The notes below the pieces were generated by a model, which worked only from the letters and a program-made list of their open reading frames with translations, did not search any database and had not been told where the DNA came from. A DNA stretch of 56,025 nucleotides, taken from positions 25,580 through 81,604 of the forward strand of contig JASLMV010000014.1 of the NCBI GenBank assembly GCA_030746435.1, read 5' to 3'. This document shows, in pieces, positions 48,197-56,025 of this stretch. The stretch's first letter is position 1; each line of letters begins with the position of its first letter. The stretch is from Gammaproteobacteria bacterium (GTDB lineage: Bacteria; Pseudomonadota; Gammaproteobacteria; Steroidobacterales; GCA-2729495). The translations under genes and the position numbers were made by a program.

Positions 48197-48232
48197 TACA
48201 CCTTCAAATACACCCTGAAATACACGATAAAG
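48197..48232. repeat. Three 12-bp direct repeats upstream of lon
   Basis: TACACCTTCAAA (48197-48208), TACACCCTGAAA (48209-48220) and TACACGATAAAG (48221-48232) are adjacent units with a TACAC core every 12 bp. They lie 45-80 bp before the lon start codon in the clpX-lon gap. No clear sigma32 promoter was seen. A regulator binding site is possible. Confidence 0.55.
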
Positions 48233-48285
48233 TCAGGCTCCCGCCACGGCGAGAACCTGAATCACACTTACAGAAATCGACTGTC

Positions 48286-49602
48286 TCAGGGTCTGTCAGA
48301 ACCCGTGGGGAGCGGTTCCTCGTCCGAGGTCTGCGAACTCTGTACTTCTTCCGACTCGTAGATTACGTATGGCTTGGTCTCGCCGGTAACCACGCCTTCA
48401 TCCACCACCACTTTGGATGCTGTGGTCATGCTCGGCAAGTCATACATGGTGTCTAAAAGTACACTTTCAAGGATAGTACGCAACCCGCGCGCACCCGTTT
48501 TACGCTGCATTGCCCGCTGCGCTACAGCACGCAGTGCGTCGTCACGAAACTCGAGATCCACCCCTTCCATCTCGAATAGCTTCTGATACTGCTTGGTCAG
48601 GGCATTGCGCGGCTCGACCAGGATCGTCACCAGCGCATCCTCATCCAGTTCGTCCAGCGTCGCCACCACCGGTAACCGGCCGACAAACTCCGGAATCAGT
48701 CCGTACTTGATAAGGTCCTCCGGCTCCACGTCGGTCAGCAGGTCACCGATATTCGGTTCTTCATCCGCGGTTTTGATGTCCGCCACGAAACCGATGCCCG
48801 AACGCTCCGAGCGGCTGCGGATAATTTTCTCGAGGCCCGCAAACGCGCCGCCCACGACGAACAGGATATTCGCGGTATCGACCTGCAGGAATTCCTGTTG
48901 CGGATGCTTGCGGCCGCCCTGCGGGGGCACCGAGGCAATGGTCCCCTCGATGAGCTTCAAAAGCGCCTGCTGCACACCCTCACCGGACACATCCCGCGTA
49001 ATGGACGGGTTGTCAGACTTGCGTGAAATCTTGTCGATCTCGTCGATATAGACGATACCGGTCTGCGCCTTGTCGACATCGTAGTCACACTTCTGCAGCA
49101 ACTTCTGGATGATGTTCTCGACATCCTCGCCGACGTAGCCGGCTTCGGTCAGCGTCGTCGCATCGGCAATGGTAAACGGCACATTCAGCAACCGCGCCAG
49201 CGTTTCGGCCAGCAGGGTCTTGCCGCAGCCGGTCGGGCCGATCAGCAGGATATTGCTCTTGGACAGCTCGATATCGTTCTTGTCACCCGTGGTACGGGTA
49301 TCGAGGCGTTTGTAATGGTTATAAACCGCAACCGACAGGACTTTTTTGGCGCGCTGCTGCCCGATAACGTACTCGTCGAGTACATCCTTGATCTCCTGGG
49401 GTTTGGGAAGCTTGGCCTGACCCTGCTCGGAACGATCGTCCAGTTCCTCGCGGATGATGTCGTTGCAAAGCTCAACGCACTCATCGCAAATAAAAACCGA
49501 AGGGCCTGCAATAAGCTTGCGGACCTCGTGCTGGCTCTTGCCACAGAAGGAGCAATACAGAAGTTTGCCGTCCTCTCCCCTGCCTCGCGTATCGTCAGAC
49601 AT
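48286..49602 (-). CDS. clpX: ClpXP protease ATPase subunit ClpX
   Basis: AAA+ unfoldase that feeds substrates into ClpP. The ATG at 49602 (GAGG six bases upstream) gives 438 residues starting [21 protein letters not shown]; an upstream in-frame extension of 13 codons was rejected. The zinc-binding domain has CSFCG and [10 protein letters not shown]. The AAA+ core has Walker [30 protein letters not shown] (pore region) and Walker [10 protein letters not shown]. Sensor 2 is [13 protein letters not shown]. An Ile-Gly-Phe-type ClpP contact loop is present in the SGIGFVADI region. It lies 161 bp after clpP, which contains a likely independent promoter. Confidence 0.97.
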   Translation of the reverse strand: MSDDTRGRGEDGKLLYCSFCGKSQHEVRKLIAGPSVFICDECVELCNDIIREELDDRSEQGQAKLPKPQEIKDVLDEYVIGQQRAKKVLSVAVYNHYKRLDTRTTGDKNDIELSKSNILLIGPTGCGKTLLAETLARLLNVPFTIADATTLTEAGYVGEDVENIIQKLLQKCDYDVDKAQTGIVYIDEIDKISRKSDNPSITRDVSGEGVQQALLKLIEGTIASVPPQGGRKHPQQEFLQVDTANILFVVGGAFAGLEKIIRSRSERSGIGFVADIKTADEEPNIGDLLTDVEPEDLIKYGLIPEFVGRLPVVATLDELDEDALVTILVEPRNALTKQYQKLFEMEGVDLEFRDDALRAVAQRAMQRKTGARGLRTILESVLLDTMYDLPSMTTASKVVVDEGVVTGETKPYVIYESEEVQSSQTSDEEPLPTGSDRP

Positions 49603-49659
49603 CCCGTTCCTCGATGGCCCTACCCAGAGGCCTTTGCGCACATACCGGCTGGCGGTTGA

Positions 49660-49693
49660 GTGCTATATAGCACGGCTTAAGCCGGAGGTGCAA
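49660..49693 (-). promoter_or_regulatory. Putative clpX promoter overlapped by two perfect palindromes
   Basis: On the minus strand TTGCAC (49688-49693) and TATATA (49664-49669) are 18 bp apart, a plausible sigma70 promoter for clpX. GTGCTATATAGCAC (49660-49673), a perfect 14-bp palindrome, covers the -10. CGGCTTAAGCCG (49673-49684), a perfect 12-bp palindrome, fills the spacer; the two share base 49673. This arrangement resembles operator sites for dimeric regulators, but hairpins in the transcript cannot be excluded. Confidence 0.5.
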
Positions 49694-49763
49694 AGCATGC
49701 GCCCACAAAATTTCCTTAAAACCTTTAGCAGCCTTGATACTGCCGGGTTTCCGGGAAGCCGCG

Positions 49764-50399
49764 CTAGTCGCCTTTATCCTCTTTTTCGGGGCTCTCTTCG
49801 CGTCTTTCCAGCACCGTATCAATCAGACCGTATTCGACCGCTTCCGTTCCACTCATGAAGTAATCGCGATCGGTATCTGTCTCGACGCGATCCAGTGGTT
49901 GCCCCGTATGCTTGGCCAATAACTTGTTCAGCCTGTCCTTGGTCGCCAGTACTTCGCGGGCGTGGATATCAATATCCGATGCCTGCCCCTGGAAACCGGC
50001 AAGTGGCTGATGAATCATCATGCGTGAATGCGGCAGGCAAAAACGTTTGCCGTTCGCCCCGCCGGACAACAGGAACGCACCCATGCTGGCAGCCTGGCCT
50101 ACGCAAATCGTGCTCACCTCTGGCCGCACGAACTGCATCGTATCGTAGATGGACAGGCCGGAACTGACGGAGCCGCCCGGGGAATTTATATATAAGTGTA
50201 TATCCTTGTCCGGGTTTTCCGATTCCAGAAACAATAACTGGGCGACGATCAGGTTGGAGACCTGGTCCTCGACCGGCCCGACTATAAATACGACCCGCTC
50301 TTTCAAAAGGCGGGAGTAAATATCGTAGGAACGCTCCCCGCGTGAAGTCTGCTCGACCACCATCGGTACGAGGTTCAGTGCTTTAGTATCCGTCGTCAT
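49764..50399 (-). CDS. clpP: ATP-dependent Clp protease proteolytic subunit ClpP
   Basis: Self-compartmentalised serine protease. The 211-residue protein shows the catalytic triad Ser105 in [11 protein letters not shown], His130 in [15 protein letters not shown] and Asp179 in [11 protein letters not shown], each six positions before the E. coli numbering. [18 protein letters not shown] is also conserved. A short N-terminal propeptide is likely. It lies 50 bp after tig, and an inverted repeat GCCTGA/TCAGGC (50431-50453) spans the tig stop. The tig-clpP-clpX-lon order is the conserved protein quality-control cluster. Confidence 0.97.
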   Translation of the reverse strand: MTTDTKALNLVPMVVEQTSRGERSYDIYSRLLKERVVFIVGPVEDQVSNLIVAQLLFLESENPDKDIHLYINSPGGSVSSGLSIYDTMQFVRPEVSTICVGQAASMGAFLLSGGANGKRFCLPHSRMMIHQPLAGFQGQASDIDIHAREVLATKDRLNKLLAKHTGQPLDRVETDTDRDYFMSGTEAVEYGLIDTVLERREESPEKEDKGD

Positions 50400-50449
50400 C
50401 GTCGTATCCCTGCTTCTGCTTGAGCTTACCCCGCCTGAAATAATGCAAA

Positions 50450-51745
50450 TCAGGCAGGCATTTCCATTAACTCCGCGAATCCCTTTTTCTTTTGGCTGAC
50501 TTTAGCGTGCTCTGCCAATCCGTCAATTACCTGCTCTTCCAGAACCATATTTTCGATCTGGCCCAGAAACTGCGGATTCTGCAGATAAATATTGCGTATT
50601 TCATCCGGATTTTCATAGGGAGCGCACATCTCGTCCACTTTCGCGGTAACGAGGTCCCGGTCCAGCTCCAGTTCGTTTGAGCTGATGTATTCTGTCATCA
50701 GAAGCCCAAGCCGCACGCGCTTTTCGGCTGTTTCCCTGAAACTGTCCGGCGCAGGCGCCTGTTCCGGCTCTGTAATGCCGAGTTGCTGCATGGCCTCTTT
50801 CTGCAGCGCATCGCATTCCTGGCGGACCAGCACGTCGGGCAGCTCGACCGGGTTCTGCTTCAGCAGGCCCTCCAGGATCTGTTTCTTGATCTCGGCCTTG
50901 CACTTGGCGTCGAGTTCGCGCTGCATGTTCGCCTTAATATCCGCCCGCAGTTCTTCCTCGCTGCCGCTCTCGATGCCGTAGTCCTTGATGAACTCTTCGT
51001 CGACTTCCGGCAGATGCTGTTCAGCAACCTTGCTAACCTTGATCGCAAATTCGACTTTCTGGCCCGCAAGCGCTTCCGCATGATAGTCCTTCGGGAACTT
51101 CATCCTGAAGCTCTTCTCGTCACCGGCCGCCACGCCCGCCAGATTTTTCTCGAAGTCTTCCAGCATCGCCCCGTCACCGAGCACGACCGGAAAATCTTTC
51201 GCGCTGCCGCCCTCGAAGGGCTCGCCTTTTAGAGTGCCGTCGAAGTCCAGCGTGACCTGATCCCCCGATGCGGCTTTCCGGTCCACGTCGTGCCAGTGCG
51301 CCCGCTGCTTGCGCAGGTTGTCGATCATCCGGTCGATATCGCCGGCTTCGATCTCAACCTGGGGCTCTTCAATCTTTATAGAATTCAAACCCTTAAGCTC
51401 GAATTCCGGATATACCTCGAATATCGCAACGTAAGTGAGGTCTTTGCCCTCTTCCAGGCTTTCCGGCTCGATGTTCGGGCCGCCTGCGGGCCGCAGCTTT
51501 TCCTGCACCACCGCTTCCGAATAGCTGGACTGCAGGATATCCTGCAGCACTTCCTGGCGCACAGGCCCGCCATAGCGCTGGCGGATCACCTTGTCCGGCA
51601 CTTTGCCGGGACGGAATCCCTTTATCTTGGCGCTGCGTCCGACCGATTTCAGCCGTGACTCCACTTCTTTTTCTACAGTCTCTGCCGGGACCTGCACACG
51701 CATGCGGCGCTCAAGTCCGGCTGAGGCTTCTACCGAAACCTGCAT
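50450..51745 (-). CDS. tig: Trigger factor
   Basis: Ribosome-associated chaperone with peptidyl-prolyl isomerase activity. The 431-residue protein (E. coli 432) has the ribosome-docking loop [13 protein letters not shown] near residue 42. An FKBP-type PPIase domain follows ([52 protein letters not shown]). The C-terminal helical arms run to [18 protein letters not shown]. The ATG at 51745 is followed by the usual [15 protein letters not shown]. The gene lies 70 bp downstream of tRNA-Leu on the same strand with no terminator recognised between them. Confidence 0.97.
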   Translation of the reverse strand: MQVSVEASAGLERRMRVQVPAETVEKEVESRLKSVGRSAKIKGFRPGKVPDKVIRQRYGGPVRQEVLQDILQSSYSEAVVQEKLRPAGGPNIEPESLEEGKDLTYVAIFEVYPEFELKGLNSIKIEEPQVEIEAGDIDRMIDNLRKQRAHWHDVDRKAASGDQVTLDFDGTLKGEPFEGGSAKDFPVVLGDGAMLEDFEKNLAGVAAGDEKSFRMKFPKDYHAEALAGQKVEFAIKVSKVAEQHLPEVDEEFIKDYGIESGSEEELRADIKANMQRELDAKCKAEIKKQILEGLLKQNPVELPDVLVRQECDALQKEAMQQLGITEPEQAPAPDSFRETAEKRVRLGLLMTEYISSNELELDRDLVTAKVDEMCAPYENPDEIRNIYLQNPQFLGQIENMVLEEQVIDGLAEHAKVSQKKKGFAELMEMPA

Positions 51746-51815
51746 TATCTTGTCCTGTCCTTATTAAAGGGTTGTAGGGGGTAGCCCGGCGGTCTTGTCC
51801 TGTCCGGGGCGGTAA

Positions 51816-51900
<85 letters not shown>

Positions 51901-52158
51901 GCACACGCAGGATGACCGGCTGCTACGGCGCGCATTATACCCGGACTTACACTTCAGCAGGTTTGGCCTTTCAGTCGATCCTGCGGAGCGCGCGGCGTCC
52001 GGAGCGGTGCAAAAGACAGGTTTTTTCCCCTTATATTACAGTTACTTATGAATTTATTTGCTGTCGGTGTTGAAAAAAGCTGGCGTAATCGCGGGCGGCG
52101 GTCGACGCTTAACGTGGCAAAATTTAACCCCAATCTATAAATGCGGGGGAAGCAAAAC

Positions 52159-52956
52159 ATGAATGTTGTCATTACGGGTAGCACCAAAGGCATCGGTTTA
52201 GGCATGGCCCGCGAGTTTTTGCAACGGGGCCACAAAGTGGTGATCAGCAGTCGCGGACAGCAGGCCGTCGACGATGCTATCGCGCTACTGGCCGCGAACT
52301 ACCCTGCCGATCACATTGCCGGTCAACCCTGCGATGTTGCTGATTTCTCCCAGGTACAGGCGCTCTGGGATGCAGGTGTTAATGCGTATGGCAGCGTCGA
52401 TATCTGGGTAAATAACGCCGGCAGGGACAGCGCCAAAGAGTTTTTCGCAGACCTGCCCGTGGAAGACTACGTGAACACCGTGAATACCAACCTGATCGGT
52501 GTTATGCACTGTGACAAGGTCGCCATCACCGGCATGAAACAGCAGGGCGGCGGCAAGGTATTCAACATGGAGGGTTTCGGCAGTGACGGGCGCACCATGG
52601 CGAAATACGCGCCCTACGGGGCAAGCAAGTACGCGCTGCGTTATTTCACCAAGGTATTGATCGAGGAATGCAAGGACACACCGGTAGAGGTTGGCTACCT
52701 GAGCCCGGGTATGGTACTGACCGACCTTTTGATCGAGCCCGGTTGGGAAAACGATCCTGACTGGCCGAGACGCCGGAAGTTTTTCAACATCGTTGCCGAC
52801 ACCGTCGAAACGGTAACGCCGTGGCTCGTTGAAGGCATGCTGAATTCCAAAGGCAACGGCGCCGCCGTACGCTGGATTACCGGACCCAAGATCATGCTGC
52901 GGTTCCTGAAATCGATCTTCGTCAAACGCGACATCATGACGCCGGCGGGCTACTAG
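52159..52956 (+). CDS. SDR-family oxidoreductase resembling chlorophyll(ide) b reductases (NYC1/NOL type)
   Basis: NAD(P)-dependent short-chain dehydrogenase of unknown substrate, 265 residues. The ATG at 52159 follows GGGGAAG; an ATG six codons earlier lacks a ribosome site. The cofactor motif TGSTKGIG (6-13), NNAG (85-88) and catalytic Tyr153/Lys157 in YGASK are intact. The usual SISS-like catalytic serine block is replaced by KVFNMEGFGSDG, with Ser142 eleven residues before the Tyr. That FNM(D/E)G...GS layout is the one I associate with NYC1/NOL chlorophyll b reductases. No other pigment genes are present, so a chlorophyll substrate is not implied. Monocistronic. Confidence 0.85.
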   Translation: MNVVITGSTKGIGLGMAREFLQRGHKVVISSRGQQAVDDAIALLAANYPADHIAGQPCDVADFSQVQALWDAGVNAYGSVDIWVNNAGRDSAKEFFADLPVEDYVNTVNTNLIGVMHCDKVAITGMKQQGGGKVFNMEGFGSDGRTMAKYAPYGASKYALRYFTKVLIEECKDTPVEVGYLSPGMVLTDLLIEPGWENDPDWPRRRKFFNIVADTVETVTPWLVEGMLNSKGNGAAVRWITGPKIMLRFLKSIFVKRDIMTPAGY

Positions 52957-52966
52957 CTGCTTTCAC

Positions 52967-54865
52967 TTACCAGACCCCGGCCGCTGCCAGTTCCGGACCG
53001 GCGGGCGTTGCTTGCATCTTTAGCAGACGCACTTTCGCGAGTTCGCCAAGAGTTGCGGACCTGCGGGCATCCGTCACTGCATCGGGTAACGGAAACCAGA
53101 TGTAATCGAAACCATCCCAGGCGGCCTCCATCTGCATCCTCGATTGCTGCATGAATTCGGGATCCATGACGACCGTTGTCGGCAGCGGGCTCAGCTCCAG
53201 CCTGAATACCCGGGCATAGATTTCGAGCTTCTCCGGCACCGGCAAGTAAACCCAGACGCGCGGCCTGCCTGGCAACGCACGTAAGGCCTCCGCTTTGGGC
53301 CTGAGTTGCTGCCGGACATCGATGGGCCCGGAAGGCGTGTACAGGGGCTCAATATAGGGTCGCTCGAACGCGAACGCGGCGATGAGCAACGCTGCAAACA
53401 GCACGCTCCCGTACCGGGCGGCCATGCCACCCTTGCCTGCATCGGCGCCGCTATCCGGCCTGAAGGCCGGCAACAGAGGCGCAACCGACAGCAACACCAG
53501 CGGCAGCAACATCGAGTGGGCATACCTGACATAGGAAGGCAGGCGCAGCGCATCTTCGCCAAAGGCAAACTGGTAACTTAAATAGAGCACGGCAAGATAA
53601 CCGACAACTGCCAGGTCTATCCCCAGGTAGCAAAGGAACCAGCGAAGGCGTTGTTGTTTTGCGATAAACAACAGCCAGATCAGGGCCTGCAATGCAGCGC
53701 ACAGGAGCATCAGGCCTGCGGTACTCAGGCGGTAGCGGTCCGTATATGCATCCCTGATGTCGTAATCGAATTCGTTGTATTTGCGTGAAATCTCACTCTT
53801 GCTGATCTGCTGATCGAATAGAACTTCGCTAAATCGCCGCCCTATCTCAGCCTGCTGGTCTTCCTCGAATACGCTGAAGCCTCCCAGTATCCCCCAGGCA
53901 ACCGTCGCCGCGCTTTGCACGTCTGCTTTGGCGTCCACCGCATTGCGATTTACCGCCCAGCTAAAGGCGATCAACAGTGAAGCCACACAGGCAAGGGTCA
54001 CCAACGGTGAAGTGCTGCGTATCGCATTAGTCAGCGAATACCGGTGAACACGCATGCCACTGACCAGCAACAGCCCGCCCATGATCCCCGTTGCCATGAA
54101 TGACAACAGTATGCCCACGTCCTTGATAAGCGGCAGCACCGCCAGGGGCAACGCATAACCCAGGAGTTTCAGGTAATCTCGCTGCTCGACCTCACGCATG
54201 AAATTGAGCAGGGTCGCGGCAAACCAGGTGGCGAGTACGTGGTCCACGTACAGGCTCGTTACGCCATGGCCGAGGTTGGCGAGCAGCCATATCACCAGCG
54301 CCCCGATACCCAGCATCCAGGCTATATCGACGAAGCGCAGTCGCTCCCAGAGCACGAGCAAAGGCGCCACCAACAGCACGAACTGGGCCAGGTACATGAC
54401 CCCGTCCGCTTCGTATGTGTATACGGCGAACAGATATTGCCACAATGCCGGACCCGGCGGATACCTCGGGTGCATCGCGTTGGTATCGCCGTCCCACAGA
54501 GCTCCGGTTGCCAGCATCTCGCGGATGTACACACCCCAGTGGGCGTATTCATCGTAGAAAAGATAATGGGCGTTACCGTGCAGGTACCAGAAAATGATGC
54601 TGAATATCAGCAACAAAAAGACAGGCACGTTGGCCAGCGTCAGGAGACAGTCGCGCGATACCCACAGGCGATAAACAAGGAGGCCCGCTCCCGCGATCAA
54701 CACGAGTGCGGCAGACACAGGAAGTGCACCGATGAGCGCTCCCAGGTACAGGATCATCACAACCGCGGCCAGGCTGTGCAGCGCGGCCGAACTGAAGCTC
54801 GTTTTTTGCCATGCCTGCCAGCCGAGGATCAGCCCCAGCAACGGCAGCACTATTAAAAGCGGCAT
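52967..54865 (-). CDS. Large polytopic membrane protein, GT-C glycosyltransferase-like
   Basis: A 632-residue protein with about eleven to thirteen membrane helices, apart from a loop near residues 320-375 and a soluble C-terminal part from about 510. The first extracytoplasmic loop contains HYLFYDEYAHWGVYIREM and AMHPRYPPGPALWQYLFAVY. An acidic Asp-Glu pair in the first loop after early helices is the typical catalytic signature of GT-C enzymes that use polyprenyl-linked sugar donors. I do not recognise a named family. Other visible blocks are LYVDHVLATWFAATLLNF, LPLIKDVGILLSFMATG and RYAHSMLLPLVLLS. Divergent from the acetyltransferase gene, with which it may cooperate in cell-surface glycan work. 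Confidence 0.65.
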   Translation of the reverse strand: MPLLIVLPLLGLILGWQAWQKTSFSSAALHSLAAVVMILYLGALIGALPVSAALVLIAGAGLLVYRLWVSRDCLLTLANVPVFLLLIFSIIFWYLHGNAHYLFYDEYAHWGVYIREMLATGALWDGDTNAMHPRYPPGPALWQYLFAVYTYEADGVMYLAQFVLLVAPLLVLWERLRFVDIAWMLGIGALVIWLLANLGHGVTSLYVDHVLATWFAATLLNFMREVEQRDYLKLLGYALPLAVLPLIKDVGILLSFMATGIMGGLLLVSGMRVHRYSLTNAIRSTSPLVTLACVASLLIAFSWAVNRNAVDAKADVQSAATVAWGILGGFSVFEEDQQAEIGRRFSEVLFDQQISKSEISRKYNEFDYDIRDAYTDRYRLSTAGLMLLCAALQALIWLLFIAKQQRLRWFLCYLGIDLAVVGYLAVLYLSYQFAFGEDALRLPSYVRYAHSMLLPLVLLSVAPLLPAFRPDSGADAGKGGMAARYGSVLFAALLIAAFAFERPYIEPLYTPSGPIDVRQQLRPKAEALRALPGRPRVWVYLPVPEKLEIYARVFRLELSPLPTTVVMDPEFMQQSRMQMEAAWDGFDYIWFPLPDAVTDARRSATLGELAKVRLLKMQATPAGPELAAAGVW

Positions 54866-55062
54866 GCAGATGCCTTAACCCGTTTGTTAACTATTCCTCC
54901 AACAGGCGAAGAATAGCAGGAAAAACCCCGCACTCCCGGCGTATCGCCGGCCAGCGTAAATACCCGAACATGGCCGACTATCCGGCATCCGGGACCTAAT
55001 TATGACCGGGGGATGCCTTATGACAAGCATTCCGGACCCACCGTGTATCATGGCCGTTAACC
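54866..55062. promoter_or_regulatory. Divergent region with hairpins between GT-C-like and acetyltransferase genes
   Basis: This 197-bp gap holds a perfect short hairpin CCGGCG-TAT-CGCCGG near 54938-54952. It also holds an inverted repeat GGCATCC (54984-54990) and GGATGCC (55011-55017). A weak sigma70-like pair, ATGACA (55020-55025) and TGTATC (55044-55049), faces the acetyltransferase gene. Roles are not established. Confidence 0.35.
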
Positions 55063-56025
55063 ATGCCCTGGGAATACCAAAAAGTTGCGCTGCCGTTTCG
55101 GATCGGCTTCATTTCGCTGGGAAACGCGATGCTTGAGGGTGTCATACAGAAAGGCCACTTCAGCACCTTCAGCACAACCTTTTCCAAACACCCTCCCCGC
55201 GAGTTGCTGGATGACAGTGACGCGCAAGCCGCATTTATTCCTTCCTGCCCGCTGAGCACCGACCAAAGGTCAATCAGCAGGGTGGACGGGTGCATCAGGT
55301 ACATCCCTGGCCGCTACCCCCACTACTATGTCGATACCAACCTCGATTTCGATCAGTACCTGTCCAGGCACGTGAGCCGGCGTTCGCGAAAAAGCCTGCG
55401 GCGCCTGGTACGGAAATTCGATAAGGAATCCGACGGCGCCATTGACTTCCGCTTGTACCGGAGCGAGGAAGAAGCGAGAGAATTCGTAGCCGAAGCTTCC
55501 AAACTGGCACAGCATACCTACCAGGTGCGCTGGCTCAAGAAAGCGCTACCGACCGGGGCTGAAACGCAGGTAGAGGCAAAGGCTGGCAGTTTCTCCGGTT
55601 ACATACTCTTTCTTAAAAACAAGCCGGTAGCGTTCCTGTGGTGCCGTCTCAGGAATGGCATACTCGAACATCGCTTCGGCGGCTACGAACCCGACTTAGC
55701 CAAGCTGGGACCGGGGACCGTGCTCGATTACCTGGCCCTGCAAAGCGCGCTGGCCGATGATTGTATTACCACCATCGACCTCTCCGAAGGCGATGGCCCC
55801 CACAAGAAACGCTTCGCCACCCACAAGCAGTACTGCGGTGATATTTATTACCTGAAATCGAGTTTGAAGCATGCCGGACTCGTGTGGTCCCACTTTTTAT
55901 TTATTCGCATCTACGACAAGCTGCGCAGGCTTTTGGATGCCACCCGCATCAAGCCGCGGATACGCAGGTTCCTCAGGAAACGCGCGAGGGGCACGCCGGC
56001 CAAACCGGATGAACCGTGGCCCGGT
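55063..56025 (+). CDS. GNAT-superfamily acetyltransferase, CelD/BcsL (BioF2-like) type (partial)
   Basis: The frame opens with ATG at 55063 and stays open for 321 codons to the window edge, so the C-terminus is missing. The second half carries the BioF2-like/FemAB-related acetyltransferase core: FSGYILFLKNKPVAFLWCRL, ILEHRFGGYEPDLAKLGPGT, VLDYLALQSALADD, then TIDLSEGDGPHKKRFATHKQ. These are the conserved beta-strand, Gly-Tyr-x-Pro, Pro-Gly-Thr and Asp-x-x-x-Gly-x-x-x-x-Lys-x-x-Phe elements of this family. The middle is Arg-rich (SRHVSRRSRKSLRRLVRKF), as in relatives, and the end is basic (RRFLRKRARG). Family members sit in exopolysaccharide, capsule and PEP-CTERM loci and acylate glycans. No strong ribosome site is seen; start uncertain. 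Confidence 0.8.
   Translation, partial: MPWEYQKVALPFRIGFISLGNAMLEGVIQKGHFSTFSTTFSKHPPRELLDDSDAQAAFIPSCPLSTDQRSISRVDGCIRYIPGRYPHYYVDTNLDFDQYLSRHVSRRSRKSLRRLVRKFDKESDGAIDFRLYRSEEEAREFVAEASKLAQHTYQVRWLKKALPTGAETQVEAKAGSFSGYILFLKNKPVAFLWCRLRNGILEHRFGGYEPDLAKLGPGTVLDYLALQSALADDCITTIDLSEGDGPHKKRFATHKQYCGDIYYLKSSLKHAGLVWSHFLFIRIYDKLRRLLDATRIKPRIRRFLRKRARGTPAKPDEPWPG

Noticed and set aside
52159-52956. Evidence of chlorophyll metabolism
   Set aside because: Only one SDR resembles chlorophyll b reductases; no photosynthesis or pigment gene is present, so no such pathway is claimed.

Overview
The window is chromosomal DNA of a GC-rich, Gram-negative bacterium, almost certainly a gammaproteobacterium. 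Two classic gammaproteobacterial gene orders support this: rpsB divergent from map-glnD-dapD, and tig-clpP-clpX-lon-hup-tRNA-Val-tRNA-Asp-ppiD with fabI nearby. Gram-negative features include DsbB, NhaB, an outer-membrane barrel and a Wza-like export protein. A PrsK/PrsR regulator pair, normally linked to exosortase (PEP-CTERM) exopolysaccharide systems, suggests an aquatic or sediment heterotroph; any finer placement (for example near Woeseiaceae or Chromatiales) is a guess. There are no insertion sequences, phage genes, integrases or CRISPR arrays.

Region 1 (1-17.2 kb) is housekeeping. It holds rpsB (cut by the left edge, with a repetitive tail), map-glnD, dapD and dapE (lysine/diaminopimelate), dsbB, the overlapping pair yoaA-tsaB, GTP-dependent PEP carboxykinase with a strong terminator, a cyclase-FHA signalling protein, an unassigned methyltransferase, and an operon of an N-formylglutamate amidohydrolase-like protein, a YbdK-type ligase and dusA.

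Region 2 (17.2-37 kb) is dominated by surface polysaccharide functions: galE, prsK-prsR, a WecA/MraY-like initiating transferase, a Wza-like export protein with an outer-membrane barrel, a Wzm/Wzt ABC exporter, and a four-gene nucleotide-sugar operon (tviB-like dehydrogenase, UDP-glucuronate 4-epimerase, pgi, ugd). Together these could supply UDP-Gal, UDP-GlcA, UDP-GalA and an N-acetylhexosaminuronate for an acidic polymer. Interspersed are tRNA-Ala(GGC)-tRNA-Glu(UUC), an MupA-type flavin monooxygenase, gltX, an EntD-type phosphopantetheinyl transferase and a lone tRNA-Val(CAC). No exosortase, PEP-CTERM substrate, chain-length determinant or tyrosine kinase is visible, so the exosortase machinery, if present, is elsewhere.

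Region 3 (37-52 kb) is again core: nhaB, dnaQ, rnhA, a YafS-like methyltransferase, fabI, a dicarboxylate symporter, ppiD, tRNA-Asp and tRNA-Val, hup, lon, clpX, clpP, tig and tRNA-Leu. Several regulatory sites can be read directly, including the hup promoter, a clpX promoter overlapped by two perfect palindromes, and 12-bp direct repeats upstream of lon.

Region 4 (52-56 kb) holds an SDR resembling the chlorophyll-b-reductase (NYC1/NOL) branch, a large GT-C-like membrane protein, and a divergent CelD/BcsL-type acetyltransferase cut by the right edge.

No complete new system is demonstrated. The most unusual items are the S2 tail repeat, the split exosortase-type polysaccharide locus, the cyclase-FHA protein with an altered active-site residue, and the structured non-coding elements at 6841-6900, 22298-22353 and 49660-49684.
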